Source of the DNA: DASQFI01 sp963780895
Lineage (GTDB): Bacteria; Acidobacteriota; Vicinamibacteria; Vicinamibacterales; SCN-69-37
Direction: 5' to 3'
Length of the DNA: 64,000 nt
Assembly (NCBI GenBank): GCA_963780895.1
Contig: CAWAEG010000009.1
Coordinates: forward strand, 310,001-374,000
Below, in pieces: positions 37,161 through 46,033 of the stretch (positions are counted from its first letter, which is position 1; each line of letters opens with the position of its first letter). The position numbers and the translations under genes are program-made. Below the pieces are notes generated by a model that saw only the letters and a list, made by a program, of their open reading frames with translations, did no database searches and was not told the DNA's origin.

Positions 37161-37642
37161 ATGCGGTTCACATCGAAACGCCATTTCGTCGAGGCCATCG
37201 ATCACGAGCATCGGTCGCTGATCGAGCTCGTGAATCGATACCGGCATCGCGCTACCGGGAGCCGGGCGTGTGGGGTGATGGGTGGACCATCCGGGATCTG
37301 CTCGCGCATCTCACCGAGTGGGAGCAGATGTTCCTGACTTGGTACCGCACGGGGTGTGAGGGCGCGTCGCCGGTGCTTCCCGCGCCGGGCTTCAAGTGGA
37401 ATGAGACCCCGAGGTTGAATCGGGCGATCTGGCGCAAACATCGGCACAAATCGGTGAGCCGCGTCCGCAACGACTTCGAGCGTCGTACCGCGAAGTCCGG
37501 CGCTCGTCGAGCGGTCTCGGAGGACGAGCTGCTCGTCCCGGGGTGTTTCGCGTGGACGGGGGAACATCCCCTGGCAACCTATCTTGCTCCCATACATGCA
37601 GCCATTACCGCTTCGGCGCGAAGGTCCTTCGGCGGTGGCTGA
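37161..37642 (+). CDS. ClbS/DfsB-like four-helix protein (one frameshift)
   Basis: ATG 37161 with GGGGGA upstream opens an N-terminal helix (MRFTSKRHFVEAIDHEHRSL), and the body continues in another frame from about 37238: VWGDGWTIRDLLAHLTEWEQM, then FKWNETPRLNRAIWRKHR. Both parts fit the ClbS/DfsB family within the DinB superfamily. A single missing base near 37237 explains the break. ClbS proteins can hydrolyse electrophilic cyclopropanes such as colibactin, but many relatives have unknown roles. Confidence 0.7.
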
Positions 37643-37668
37643 GGAAGCAGCGATGAACGGGCCCTGCG

Positions 37669-37862
37669 TCACGGCGGACCACCTGCGGAACCTGGGTGAG
37701 CCCGGCTGCCACGTGCGGCCGTAGCTTCATCGAGCGCCTGATGGCCTCCACAACAGTAGTCGAGGCCGAATCGGTCGAACACCGTCGCGGCGCGGGCGTC
37801 ATGGTTCACCAGATCGGAAAGCGATCGGCGGCGTAGGAAACCATGGTTGTGGGATTGGGCAT
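37669..37862 (-). pseudogene. ScdA/Ric N-terminal (DUF542) fragment
   Basis: The stretch SLSDLVNHDARAATVF..FGLDYCCGGHQALDEA matches the DUF542 domain at the start of ScdA/RIC/YtfE iron-sulfur repair proteins. The likely start is ATG 37862, with an indel between it and the conserved part, and the frame breaks again after LDEA. The C-terminal hemerythrin-like half of ScdA is absent, but stand-alone DUF542 proteins exist. Confidence 0.6.
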
Positions 37863-38167
37863 GCGACACCTCGATGTGCGGGAAGAAATTCGGGCGCGTC
37901 TCCGGCCAGCCTAAGCGCTGCAGCGGCCGCGGCCTATGACCGCTGTCTAAAACCCAGGCCACGCCCGGTCCATCAGAAGCTGACGAGGTCACGTGAGCGG
38001 AAAAGCGTCAACGCCGCGTGAGAAGGGCATGCGGAAAATTCCGCGCGTTCGCGCTCTCGGGACGAAATAAGCATGTCGGGAAAAATCGGACTGGCACGCG
38101 CGTGCTCGTCAGATCAATGCACGAGTCGCAGGGACGTTGGCATGTTGAGCTGAAATCAGGATGGCCC

Positions 38168-38430
38168 ATGAATCGAGTCACCGTTCGCTATTGCGCCTAT
38201 TGAGTCTCCGGACTGCACGCGTCGTGTGGCGGCGCGCTTCGGCGGGAGTTCGGAGTGGACGTCGAGATGGTCGCGGCCGCTATGGTGAGTTCAAGGTCTG
38301 GTGGATGGCGAGACCGTCATTGATCCCGGGGCACTGGCGGTGCTCGGCGTGCTGCGTCGGGCGGAAGGTCGTCGCGGCCGTGCGGTCGCGCCTGAGGAGC
38401 AGGCGTCGTAAGCAGGTGCTGGACCGCTGA
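38168..38430 (+). pseudogene. SelW/Rdx-family (seleno)protein with in-frame TGA, plus indels
   Basis: ATG 38168, with AGGA upstream, reads MNRVTVRYCAY followed by TGA at 38201, exactly where Rdx (SelW/SelT/SelH) proteins carry Cys or selenocysteine in the CxxC/CxxU motif. Rdx-like sequence continues after it: EFGVDVEMV, YGEFKV, a DGETVIDPGA segment and RKVVAAVRSRL, but across two or three frame changes, ending at 38430. Selenocysteine is possible; so is a base error in a Cys codon (TGC to TGA), because the neighbourhood is indel-rich. A short hairpin (stem CTGCACG/CGTGTGG with wobbles) starts about 15 bases after the TGA. Confidence 0.6.
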
Positions 38431-38754
38431 TTTCCCGCTCGAACCGAGGAACTCAGCAACCGACACCGTAACACCCCCAAAATCCGGCGCTCGGTTGGCG
38501 ACTGAGTGGAGAGCTGTTTGCACCTGGCGTCACGAGATTCAGTGGCGAGCCATGGAGAACCTTCGTCGGGTTCAGTCGTGCCGATGGGAGGTCTGACGCT
38601 CTATCTGCCGTATTTGCTCTGGATGATGACCGAGGCGTCTCCGTGGTGTTGCTAGCGTGACTTGCCGGCTAGGCCTCTCGCAACCGCCGACGCGTGCGCG
38701 AAGTGCCAGCTCTGGGAGCGCGGCCAGAGGCCGTCGCAGAGAGGAGGACCGGCA
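38431..38754. other. Gene-free stretch before the ferredoxin oxidoreductase genes
   Basis: No coding frame with family support is visible on either strand. It probably contains the promoter of the following operon, but I cannot assign a specific box. Confidence 0.4.
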
Positions 38755-39734
38755 GTGGCTTGGCTCTTCGGTGAGCGGTTCTTCGAGCTGCGCTTCGAGT
38801 CGATTGGCGGCCTGGGCGCGCATGCCGCCGGGCAGATCCTCGCGACCGCGGCGGTGCTTCGATGGATCTCAACGCGGCGCACTTCTCCTCGTTCTGATTG
38901 GAGAAGTAAGGATTGCTCGTGCGATCGTTCGTGCGCCTCGGGCCGCCGAATCGACTCGTTCGCACGAGCGCGCCGGTGGAGACGCCGGATGGCATCGTCG
39001 TGTTTCACGCCGCGCTGGTGCGCAATCCGATCACCGTTGCCGGGCTGCGGGCAGCTGGCACGTTCATCTACAACGCGCCTGCCGGGCCGGTGCCGGAGAG
39101 TCTGGCCGCGCTGCCGCGTTCCGCGCGCGTTATCCGGGTCGACGCGCTCGGCATCGCCGTGCAGGAGAAGTCACGGCCGATGCCGTGCTGCTCGGGACGC
39201 TCAGCGCGCCTTTCCGTTCTTCGATCGCGACGTTCTGCTCGACGTGCTGTCCGAGGAGTTCGCCGGCAACATCCGGAGGCGGTCGCTCGACGCGCGCGCG
39301 TTTCACCGCGGCGCATCGGAGTACCAATTCAGGAGGGAATCGGCCAGGTCGACGGCGATCTGCCGATCGCGCGTCCCGAACCCGTCTGGGGATACGACAC
39401 CCAACCGCTCGGCGGCATGATTGCCGAGCCGGGCAACACGGCGTGGAACGACCTGTCGATGTCTCGCACCGGCTGGATGCCCGTGCTCGACGCCGGCAAG
39501 TGCATCCACTGCGGTATCTGCGATCTCGTGTGTCCCGATTTCTGCCTTGTCTGTTTCTTCGGCGATCCGAACACGCCATTCGTCCGCCGGCTCTAAGGCA
39601 TCGACTACCGCTACTGCAAGGGGTGCCTGCGCTGTGTCGAGTCGTGCCCGAGCGGCGCGCTCGTCAAGACGCCCGAGGTCCTCGACTTGGCGGCGCGGCT
39701 GCGCGTGCCGCGATTCCCCGAACTGATTGGCTGA
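38755..39734 (+). pseudogene. 2-oxoacid:ferredoxin oxidoreductase gamma-delta subunit (indels and an in-frame TAA)
   Basis: GTG 38755 follows GAGGAGG. The first part is the gamma domain (ELRFESIGGLGAHAAGQILA, then LVRTSAPVETPDG). From about 39470 there is a delta-type ferredoxin domain with two 4Fe-4S motifs, CIHCGICDLVCP and CKGCLRCVESCP. The frame changes at several sites and a TAA at 39594-39596 interrupts the stretch between the two clusters, where TAC (Tyr) would restore the sequence. The gamma-delta fusion is usual for bacterial pyruvate or 2-oxoglutarate:ferredoxin oxidoreductases. The substrate is not determined. Confidence 0.8.
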
Positions 39735-39741
39735 CACGTCC

Positions 39742-41114
39742 ATGCCCACCCTCACCGCGCCTCCGCAGCCATCCACTGCGAGCCTGACCGCCGGGACCGC
39801 GAAGCAGACGCTCGACTTCCGGAGCGGCAACGAAGCGGCGGCGCTCGCGGCTCGTCAGATCGGATTTCACGTGATGGGCTACTTCCCGATTACGCCCTCC
39901 ACGGAAGTCGCCGAGACGCTGGCGAAAATGCAGGCCGACGGTCAGCACGAGATCGTGATGATTGCCGGCGACGGCGAGCACGGCGCCGCGGGCATCTGCT
40001 ACGGCGCGGCCCTCGGCGGCGGCCGCGTGCTGAACGCGACCAGCTCGCAGGGCCTGCTGTTCTCGCTCGAGCAGCTGCCGGTCCAGGCGGGCACGCGCGT
40101 GCCGATGGTGCTGAACGTCGCGGCGCGCGCCGTGTCGGGTCCGCTCGACATCCGCGGCGATCATTCAGACCTCTATTTCGCGCTCAACACCGGCTGGATC
40201 GTCCTGTGCGCGCGCGATCCCCAGGCCGTCTACGACATGAACTTCGCCGCGGTGCGGATCGGCGAGCACGCGGACGTCCGCCTGCCGGTCATGGTCGCCT
40301 ACGACGGGTTCTTCACGAGCCACCAGAAACGCCGGCTCTAGGTGTTCGACGATCCCGGAGCCATCCGCGACTTCCTCGGCGATCGCCCCGCGTTTCCCAC
40401 GCTGCTCGACATGTCGCATCCGAAGACGTTCGGGCTCTACATGAACGATCCGGATCTCATCAACAACAAGGTCCAGCTCTCCCGCGCCATGGACGCGGCG
40501 CGCCGGGTGATTCCAGAGGTATTTGCCGAACTCGAGCGGATGACCGGACGGGCCTACCGGATGCTGGACGAATACGCGATGGCTGACGCGGAGACGGCGG
40601 TCGTGCTGTTGAATTCCGCGGCCGAGACCGCCAAGGACGCGGCCGATGCACTACGTGCCCGAGGCGAGCGTGTCGGCGTGCTCTCGCCGAACGTCCTGCG
40701 GCCGTTCCCGCCGACGCGTTCCGAGAGGCGCTGAGGCCGATCGCGGCGGTGACCGTCGGCGACCGAGCCGATTCGTACGGGGCCGGCGGCGGAAATCTCT
40801 CGCTCGAGATCCGCGCGGCGCTTCAGATCGATCCCGATAACCGGACGCGGGTGCTGTCGCGCATCTACGGCCTCGGCGGAAAGGACTTCTACGCCGCCGA
40901 CGCGGCCGACTTCTTCGCCCAGGCGCAGAAGGCCGCGCGATCGGACGGGGCCGTCGAGCCGTTTGCCTATCACGGCGCGACCGCTGGCCGCGCGGATCGC
41001 GGGCCGCGCCCAGGTCTGCCGCCCATTCGCGCCGAGGAGACACGCGGGATGGCGCACGTCGCGCGCTATCCGTCCACCGGTCGGCTGCGCGTCGAGCTCG
41101 AGCCGATCTGGAAG
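39742..41114 (+). pseudogene. 2-oxoacid:ferredoxin oxidoreductase alpha subunit (in-frame TAG and a frameshift)
   Basis: ATG 39742 starts seven bases after the gamma-delta gene. The pyrimidine-binding domain is clear (FRSGNEAAALAARQIGFHV, MGYFPITPSTEVAETLA, GDHSDLYFAL), followed by LLDMSHPKTFG and the C-terminal PFOR domain II (SYGAGGGNLSLEIRAAL, RIYGLGGKDF). A TAG at 40339-40341 interrupts an otherwise unbroken frame, and one base is missing near 40711. The 3' end is uncertain: the frame runs into the beta subunit, whose likely start is ATG 41115. Confidence 0.8.
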
Positions 41115-42044
41115 ATGACCGAGTACCGAGCCGCATCGCGCCCGGACATGGCGCCTGTCCCGGCTGCGGATTCTTCCCGACCTTCCATCAGATCAGCCGA
41201 GTGCTCGAAGGCGATCTCGTCGTCTTGTACCAGACGGGTTGCGCGATGGTGGTCACCACCGGCTATCCGTCCACGGCGCACCGCGTCAATTACGTCCACA
41301 ACCTGTTTCAGAACGGTGCGGCCACGCTCTCGGGACTCGTCGAGGTGTATCACGAGCGCGTCCGCCGGGGGAGCTCCCTGCCTCCGACGACATCACGTTC
41401 GTGATGATCACCGGTGACGGCGGTATGGACATCGGCATGGGACTGGCGCTCGGCGCCGCGCACCGGAACCACGCCTTGATGATTCTCGAGTACGACAACC
41501 AGGGCTACATGAACACCGGAGCCCAGTTGTCCTACTCAACGCCGCTCGGTCATCGGACCTCGACGAGTGAAGTCGGATTGCGTCAACCGGGCAAGCGCTA
41601 CCACCACAAGGACAGCGCGCAGATCTTCGCCGCGTGCCACCTGCCGTACGTCTTCACGGCGAGCGAGGGCTATCCCGAAGACCTGATGCGGAAGGTCGCG
41701 AAAGGGCAGTGGTACGCCAAGCGCGAAGGGCTCGTCTACGGGAAGATCCTCTCGTTCTGTCGCTCAACTGGCGAACGACCGACGATGCGGCCGCGCCGGT
41801 GCTGCAGGCGGCAATCGACAGCTGCTTCTTCCCGCTCTATGAGGTCGAGCATGGTCATACGACGCTCACGTACGACCCGGAGTCGTCGGGCCGGCGGGAA
41901 CCGGTCGCGAACTGGCTCGGGCTGATGGGCAAGACGCGCCATCTGACGCAGCCCGCGCATGCCGAGTGGCTGCAGAACATCCAGCACGAGGTTGACCGGC
42001 GCTGGCGCCGGCTCAAGGCCATGCACGCGCATCCGGAGCTCTAG
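41115..42044 (+). pseudogene. 2-oxoacid:ferredoxin oxidoreductase beta subunit (indels)
   Basis: The TPP-binding beta subunit can be followed over three frames: a Cys-containing start (the bases at 41146-41170 read PGCGFF in one frame), VLYQTGCAMVVTTGYPSTAH, then ITGDGGMDIGMGLALGAA with the TPP/magnesium motif GDGG-x(n)-NQGY (EYDNQGYMNTGAQLS), and TYDPESSGRREP near the end. Breaks lie near 41160, 41375 and 41760. It completes the complex that oxidises a 2-oxoacid with CoA and reduces ferredoxin. Confidence 0.8.
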
Positions 42045-42046
42045 CG

Positions 42047-42894
42047 ATGGCGGCCATTCTCGACACCCGTCGTCTGACGCCAGTCACGAAGTACTTCCGG
42101 CTGGACGCGCCGCTCATCGCCGCCTCGGCCCGACCGGGACAGTTCGTGATGCTCCGCGTCCGCGAGGGCGGCGAACGAATTCCGATCACCATTGCCGATT
42201 TCGATCGCGCCGCCGGGACGATCGCGATCGTCGTCCAGGAAGTCGGGGCGACGACCAGACGGGTCTGCGCGCTCGAGACGGGCGACGCGATTCTCGACGT
42301 TGCCGGCCCGCTCGGCCAGCCGATCGACCTGCCGCCTGGCGGCCACGTCTGCGGCGTGGGCGGCGGATTCGGCGCCGCCGCACTGCTGTGTCTGATGCGC
42401 GATCTGACCGAGCGCGGCGATCGAACGACGGTCATCCTGGGGGCGCGAACCGCAAGCCTGATCATCCTGGCCGACGAGCTGCGGCGCGCCTGCACGCATC
42501 TCGAGATCTGCACCGACGATGGATCGGCAGGGCTCAAGGGCGTCGTCACGGATCGGCTGGCGCAGTTGATTGCCGGCGACGGGCCCGGCCGGCCCGACGC
42601 AGTCGTCGCCATCGGACCCATGGCGATGATGCGCGCCGTGGCGGAGACCACGCGGGCCCCCGGGATCAAGACCCTGGTGTCGATGGATCGCTTATGGTGG
42701 ACGGAACGGGGATGTGCGGCGGATGCCGCGTCACCGTTGCCGGCCAGGCCCGGTTCGCGTGCGTGGACGGACCATGCTTCGACGCGCACGAGGTGGATTT
42801 CGACGTCGCGATGCGGCGGAACAAGGTGTACGTTCGCGAGGAGCGGATGGCGCTCGATCGCCTGGGCTGTCGTTCCGCGCGGGAGATGCGGTGA
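42047..42894 (+). CDS. NfnA-like FAD/NAD(P)-binding 2Fe-2S subunit (one frameshift)
   Basis: About 280 residues. The FAD-binding beta barrel comes first (RPGQFVMLRV, RIPITIADF), then the NAD(P)-binding part (CGVGGGFGAAALL), then a 2Fe-2S site with GMCGGCRVTV and a distal FACVDGPCFD. This is the plan of NfnA and dihydroorotate dehydrogenase electron-transfer subunits. One missing base near 42683 splits the frame before the Cys cluster. It starts three bases after the beta subunit stop and shares one base with the next gene. Confidence 0.83.
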
Positions 42895-44354
42895 TGCCGG
42901 TCAAACGTGCCGACAAGACGCCGATGCCGGTCCGGGACGCCGGCGAGCGCGCGCACGACTTCCAGGAAGTCAACGCGGGCTACTCGACGTTCCACGCCGC
43001 CTTCGAGGCCGAGCGCTGCCTGCGCTGCCAGGATCCGGTCTGCGTGGAGGGTTGCCCGGTCCGGATTCCGATTCCCGACTTCATTCATGCGGTGGCGGCC
43101 GGCGACATGCCGGGCGCCGCGCGGATCCTGCGGACGGCGAATCCGCTGCCCGCCATCTGTGGTCGTGTCTGTCCGCAGGAATCGCAATGCGAAGCGCGGT
43201 GCAGCATGCGGGCGCGATTCAATCCTGTGGCGATCGGGCACCTCGAGCGGTACGTCGCCGACTGGGAGCGTACGCAACCGATCCCCGTGGACCTCGGGAG
43301 TCGTTTCCTGCCGCGTTCTTCCGCGGATACCACTCCCGAGGTCTTGCCCAGCGCCCAGAAAATTGCTGTCATCGGCGCCGGGCCGTCCGGACTCGTGTGC
43401 GCCGGAGAGCTCGCCCGATTCGGCTATCGGGTCACGGTGTACGAGGCGTTGCACGCGCCCGGCGGCGTGCTCCGGTACGGGATTCCGGAATTCCGTCTGC
43501 CGAAGTCCGTCCTCGACTGGGAGATTGGGGTGCTCGAGGCGATGGGCGTCGAGATCGTCTGCAACGTGATCATCGGCAAGACCTTCACGCTCGACGAACT
43601 GTTCGATCGGTTCGGCTACGACGCCGTGTTCGTCGGCACGGGCGCGGGGTTGCCGCAGTTCCTCGGCATTCCCGGCGAGCAGCTCAACGGCGTCTATTCC
43701 GCGAACGAGTTTCTGACGCGCGTCAACCTCATGCGCGCCTACGAGTTCCCCGAGACCGACACGCCGGTGCGCGTCGGCAGGCGGGTGGCCGTGATCGGCG
43801 CCGGCAACACCGCGATGGACGCCGTTCGCACGGCGCTTCGCATGGGCGCCGACGAGGCGGCGATTGTCTACCGGCGCGGAGAGCAGGAAATGAGTGCGCG
43901 TGTCGAGGAATATCACCACGCCTGTGAAGAGGGTGTGCAGTTCCACTGGCTGACGAACCCACTCGAGGTCCTCGACGACGGCGAAGGCTGGGTGTGCGGA
44001 CTCAGGTGCGAGCGGATGCGGCTCGGCGAGCCCGACGCGTCGGGCCGTGCCCGGCCGCTCCCTATTCCAGGCTCGGCGTTCGTCCTGCCGGTCGACAACG
44101 TGATCCTGGCGATCGGCACGACGCCCAATCCATTGCTCACCAGAACCAGCGCGGGGTTGGCCATCACGAAAAAAGGCTGTCTTGTCGCCGACGAGCGCAC
44201 GGGTCTCACGTCGAGGCCGCAGGTGTACGCTGGCGGCGATGCGGTCACGGGCGCGGCCACGGTGATTCTCGCCGCGGGTGCCGGCAAGCGGGCCGCCCAG
44301 GCTATTCACGATCGAATGACCACCGAGGTCCTCAATCTGAGAGGTGCGCGATGA
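42894..44354 (+). CDS. NfnB/GltD-like FAD- and NADPH-dependent oxidoreductase
   Basis: 486 residues. The N-terminus carries the GltD-type cysteine clusters (CLRCQDPVCVEGCPVRIPI, CGRVCPQESQCEARC), followed by two Rossmann folds (VIGAGPSGLVCAGEL and VIGAGNTAMDAVRTA) and a C-terminal AGGDAVTGAATV FAD site. With the preceding gene it makes an NfnAB-type ferredoxin:NADP reductase, able to couple ferredoxin from the 2-oxoacid oxidoreductase to NAD(P)H. Start ATG 42894 overlaps the NfnA stop (TGATG). Confidence 0.93.
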   Translation: MPVKRADKTPMPVRDAGERAHDFQEVNAGYSTFHAAFEAERCLRCQDPVCVEGCPVRIPIPDFIHAVAAGDMPGAARILRTANPLPAICGRVCPQESQCEARCSMRARFNPVAIGHLERYVADWERTQPIPVDLGSRFLPRSSADTTPEVLPSAQKIAVIGAGPSGLVCAGELARFGYRVTVYEALHAPGGVLRYGIPEFRLPKSVLDWEIGVLEAMGVEIVCNVIIGKTFTLDELFDRFGYDAVFVGTGAGLPQFLGIPGEQLNGVYSANEFLTRVNLMRAYEFPETDTPVRVGRRVAVIGAGNTAMDAVRTALRMGADEAAIVYRRGEQEMSARVEEYHHACEEGVQFHWLTNPLEVLDDGEGWVCGLRCERMRLGEPDASGRARPLPIPGSAFVLPVDNVILAIGTTPNPLLTRTSAGLAITKKGCLVADERTGLTSRPQVYAGGDAVTGAATVILAAGAGKRAAQAIHDRMTTEVLNLRGAR

Positions 44355-44473
44355 GTCGCATTATCAATCGACCAACGATCTGGCTCTTGTTCGCTCTGCC
44401 GATCCTGCTCGTGCCCGTGCTCGTCACGGCACAGCAAACGCCTCCGCAACCTTCCCGCCGGATCAATAGATGA
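44351..44473 (+). CDS. 40-residue signal-peptide ORF, truncated copy of next gene's start
   Basis: ATG 44351 overlaps the NfnB stop (ATGA). The product is a hydrophobic signal followed by AQQTPPQPSRRINR. Both the leader GAGGTGCGCG and the signal region (R-P-T-I-W-L-L, LVPVLV-AQQ) resemble the start of the cytochrome gene 229 bases downstream. It is best read as a truncated tandem duplicate and may not be a functional protein. Confidence 0.45.
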   Translation: MSRIINRPTIWLLFALPILLVPVLVTAQQTPPQPSRRINR

Positions 44474-44579
44474 GACTGGCCGATTCGGCGCGTCCTTTGG
44501 AGAGCGGTTTGCACTAGCGGGGGCAGGCCCAGCCATGACCTGGAGGTCATTCGGAAATCCCCAACTACGGAGGTGCGCG

Positions 44580-45014
44580 ATGGGTTGCTGCTTCGATCGC
44601 CGAACGATCGGTCTTCTTCTCGGTTTGGCGCTCGTGCTCGTACCGGTGTTTCTAATCGCGCAACAGCCGCCGCCAAAGGTCCAGACGGAGCCGGCAAAGC
44701 CGATTCCCGCCAGCGACGGCCCCGGGATGTTCCTCAGCTACTGCTCGCCGTGCCACGGCAAAGCGGGGAAGGGCGATGGTCCGGCGGCTGCGGCCCTGAA
44801 TCCGAAACCCGCCGACCTCACGCTGTTCGCGAAGCGGCGCAATGGCACGTTCTCGGCGAAGGACTTCGAGGACAAGTTGAACGGGCAAGCCGTCGTTCCT
44901 GCCCACGGCAGCGCGGAGATGCCGGTGTGGGGACCGATCTTCCGGCAGCTCGGCAACGAGCAGTTGCGCGTCGTCAATCTGCGGAAGTACGTCGAGTCGC
45001 TGCAGGTTCGTTGA
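44580..45014 (+). CDS. Periplasmic monohaem cytochrome c
   Basis: 144 residues with an N-terminal signal (through FLIAQQ) and a single haem site CSPCH, then SAEMPVWGPIF with a likely axial Met. It belongs to class I cytochromes of the cbb3/CccA-like type. CGGAGG precedes ATG 44580. It may serve the respiratory chain; nothing ties it mechanistically to the Nfn genes. Confidence 0.87.
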   Translation: MGCCFDRRTIGLLLGLALVLVPVFLIAQQPPPKVQTEPAKPIPASDGPGMFLSYCSPCHGKAGKGDGPAAAALNPKPADLTLFAKRRNGTFSAKDFEDKLNGQAVVPAHGSAEMPVWGPIFRQLGNEQLRVVNLRKYVESLQVR

Positions 45015-45059
45015 GATTCCGGCGACCGGACACCAGATCTTTGCACTGAGGAGCACGTC

Positions 45060-45707
45060 ATGGCCATCGCGATACTTCTCGTTCTCTGCGTGCTGGCCGC
45101 CGCACGAGTCTATGTCCTCGTCGTGCGACCGTGGATGCAGCGATGGGGTGCCACGGACGCGGACATCGTCCGAGCGATGCCAGGTGACCCCGACGTGCCC
45201 GATTCCAACTACGGCACGACGCTCGGTGTGACGATTGACGCCGGTCCCGCCGAGGTCTGGCCATGGCTGCCGCAAATGGGCTATCAGCGCGGCGGCCTCT
45301 ACAGCTACGACTGGCTTGATCGTCTGTTTGGGTTTCTCGATCGTCCCAGTGCGACTCGTGTGCTTCCGCAGTGGCAGCACCTCGAGGTTGGGGAGGAGAT
45401 TCCGATCGGAGCCGGAGCGGGGTTTCCCGTGCGGGCGGTCGATCCGTTCTCGTCACTTGTGCTCGGCGGGGACCGGCCAGGTCTTTCCTGGATCTGGGAG
45501 TTCGGGCTCTATCCGATAGGCGCCAAACGAACGCGGCTCATTTCACGCAATCGTGCGAGGGTGGCGCAGACGATCGGCCGGCGGCTTTTCCTGGCCGCCC
45601 TCGAGCCGGCGGCGTTCCTCATGACGCGCAAGATGCTGCTCGGGATCAAGGAGCGAGCTGAAAGACTCGCAGCAGAGACCCCAGCTTCCAGGCGACGCGC
45701 GGCGTAA
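45060..45707 (+). CDS. SRPBCC-like protein with N-terminal membrane anchor
   Basis: 215 residues, one N-terminal helix, then the same SRPBCC-like domain as the protein at 11853-12782 (VRPWMQRWGATDAD, EVWPWLPQMGYQRGGLYSYD, ..MLLGIKERAE). It lacks that paralogue's C-terminal helices. GAGGAG lies seven bases upstream of ATG 45060. Ligand and role unknown. Confidence 0.75.
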   Translation: MAIAILLVLCVLAAARVYVLVVRPWMQRWGATDADIVRAMPGDPDVPDSNYGTTLGVTIDAGPAEVWPWLPQMGYQRGGLYSYDWLDRLFGFLDRPSATRVLPQWQHLEVGEEIPIGAGAGFPVRAVDPFSSLVLGGDRPGLSWIWEFGLYPIGAKRTRLISRNRARVAQTIGRRLFLAALEPAAFLMTRKMLLGIKERAERLAAETPASRRRAA

Positions 45708-45728
45708 CCACCGCGCACGAGGTCGATC

Positions 45729-45965
45729 ATGGCGCGTCAATCAGCAGCTGCATGGGCTGTCAGACTGGGTCTGCTCTCGCTGTTCGCTATCGTGCTTGCC
45801 TACCTGGCGCTCACGGACATCTCTCACGGCGAAGCGGATCTGACGCTCGAATGGAACGTGCTTCGATTGTCGTTCGTCGTCATCATCGCGTTTCACGTCG
45901 TCGCTCTGCGGGCGCTCCGGCAAGCGCCGGGCGCGCCGTCGGCTGCCGACAACCGTCAGCGATGA
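45729..45965 (+). CDS. Small two-helix membrane protein
   Basis: 78 residues with two membrane helices and a basic/proline tail. ATG 45729 has GAGGTCG upstream and lies 21 bases after the SRPBCC gene, so the pair resembles the SRPBCC-membrane-protein operon at 11.9-13.3 kb. No family recognised. Confidence 0.6.
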   Translation: MARQSAAAWAVRLGLLSLFAIVLAYLALTDISHGEADLTLEWNVLRLSFVVIIAFHVVALRALRQAPGAPSAADNRQR

Positions 45966-46033
45966 GACCGGCCTTGCCGTGGTCGTCGCGAACAGCGCCA
46001 ACGTGACGGCCTTTGAGCGAGGCGACCCGCTCG

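Noticed and set aside
38125..38150. Possible sigma-54 promoter (TTGGCATG...GC) before the SelW-like gene
   Set aside because: The distance between the GG and GC elements is 8 bases instead of 10, so it does not fit the -24/-12 rule.
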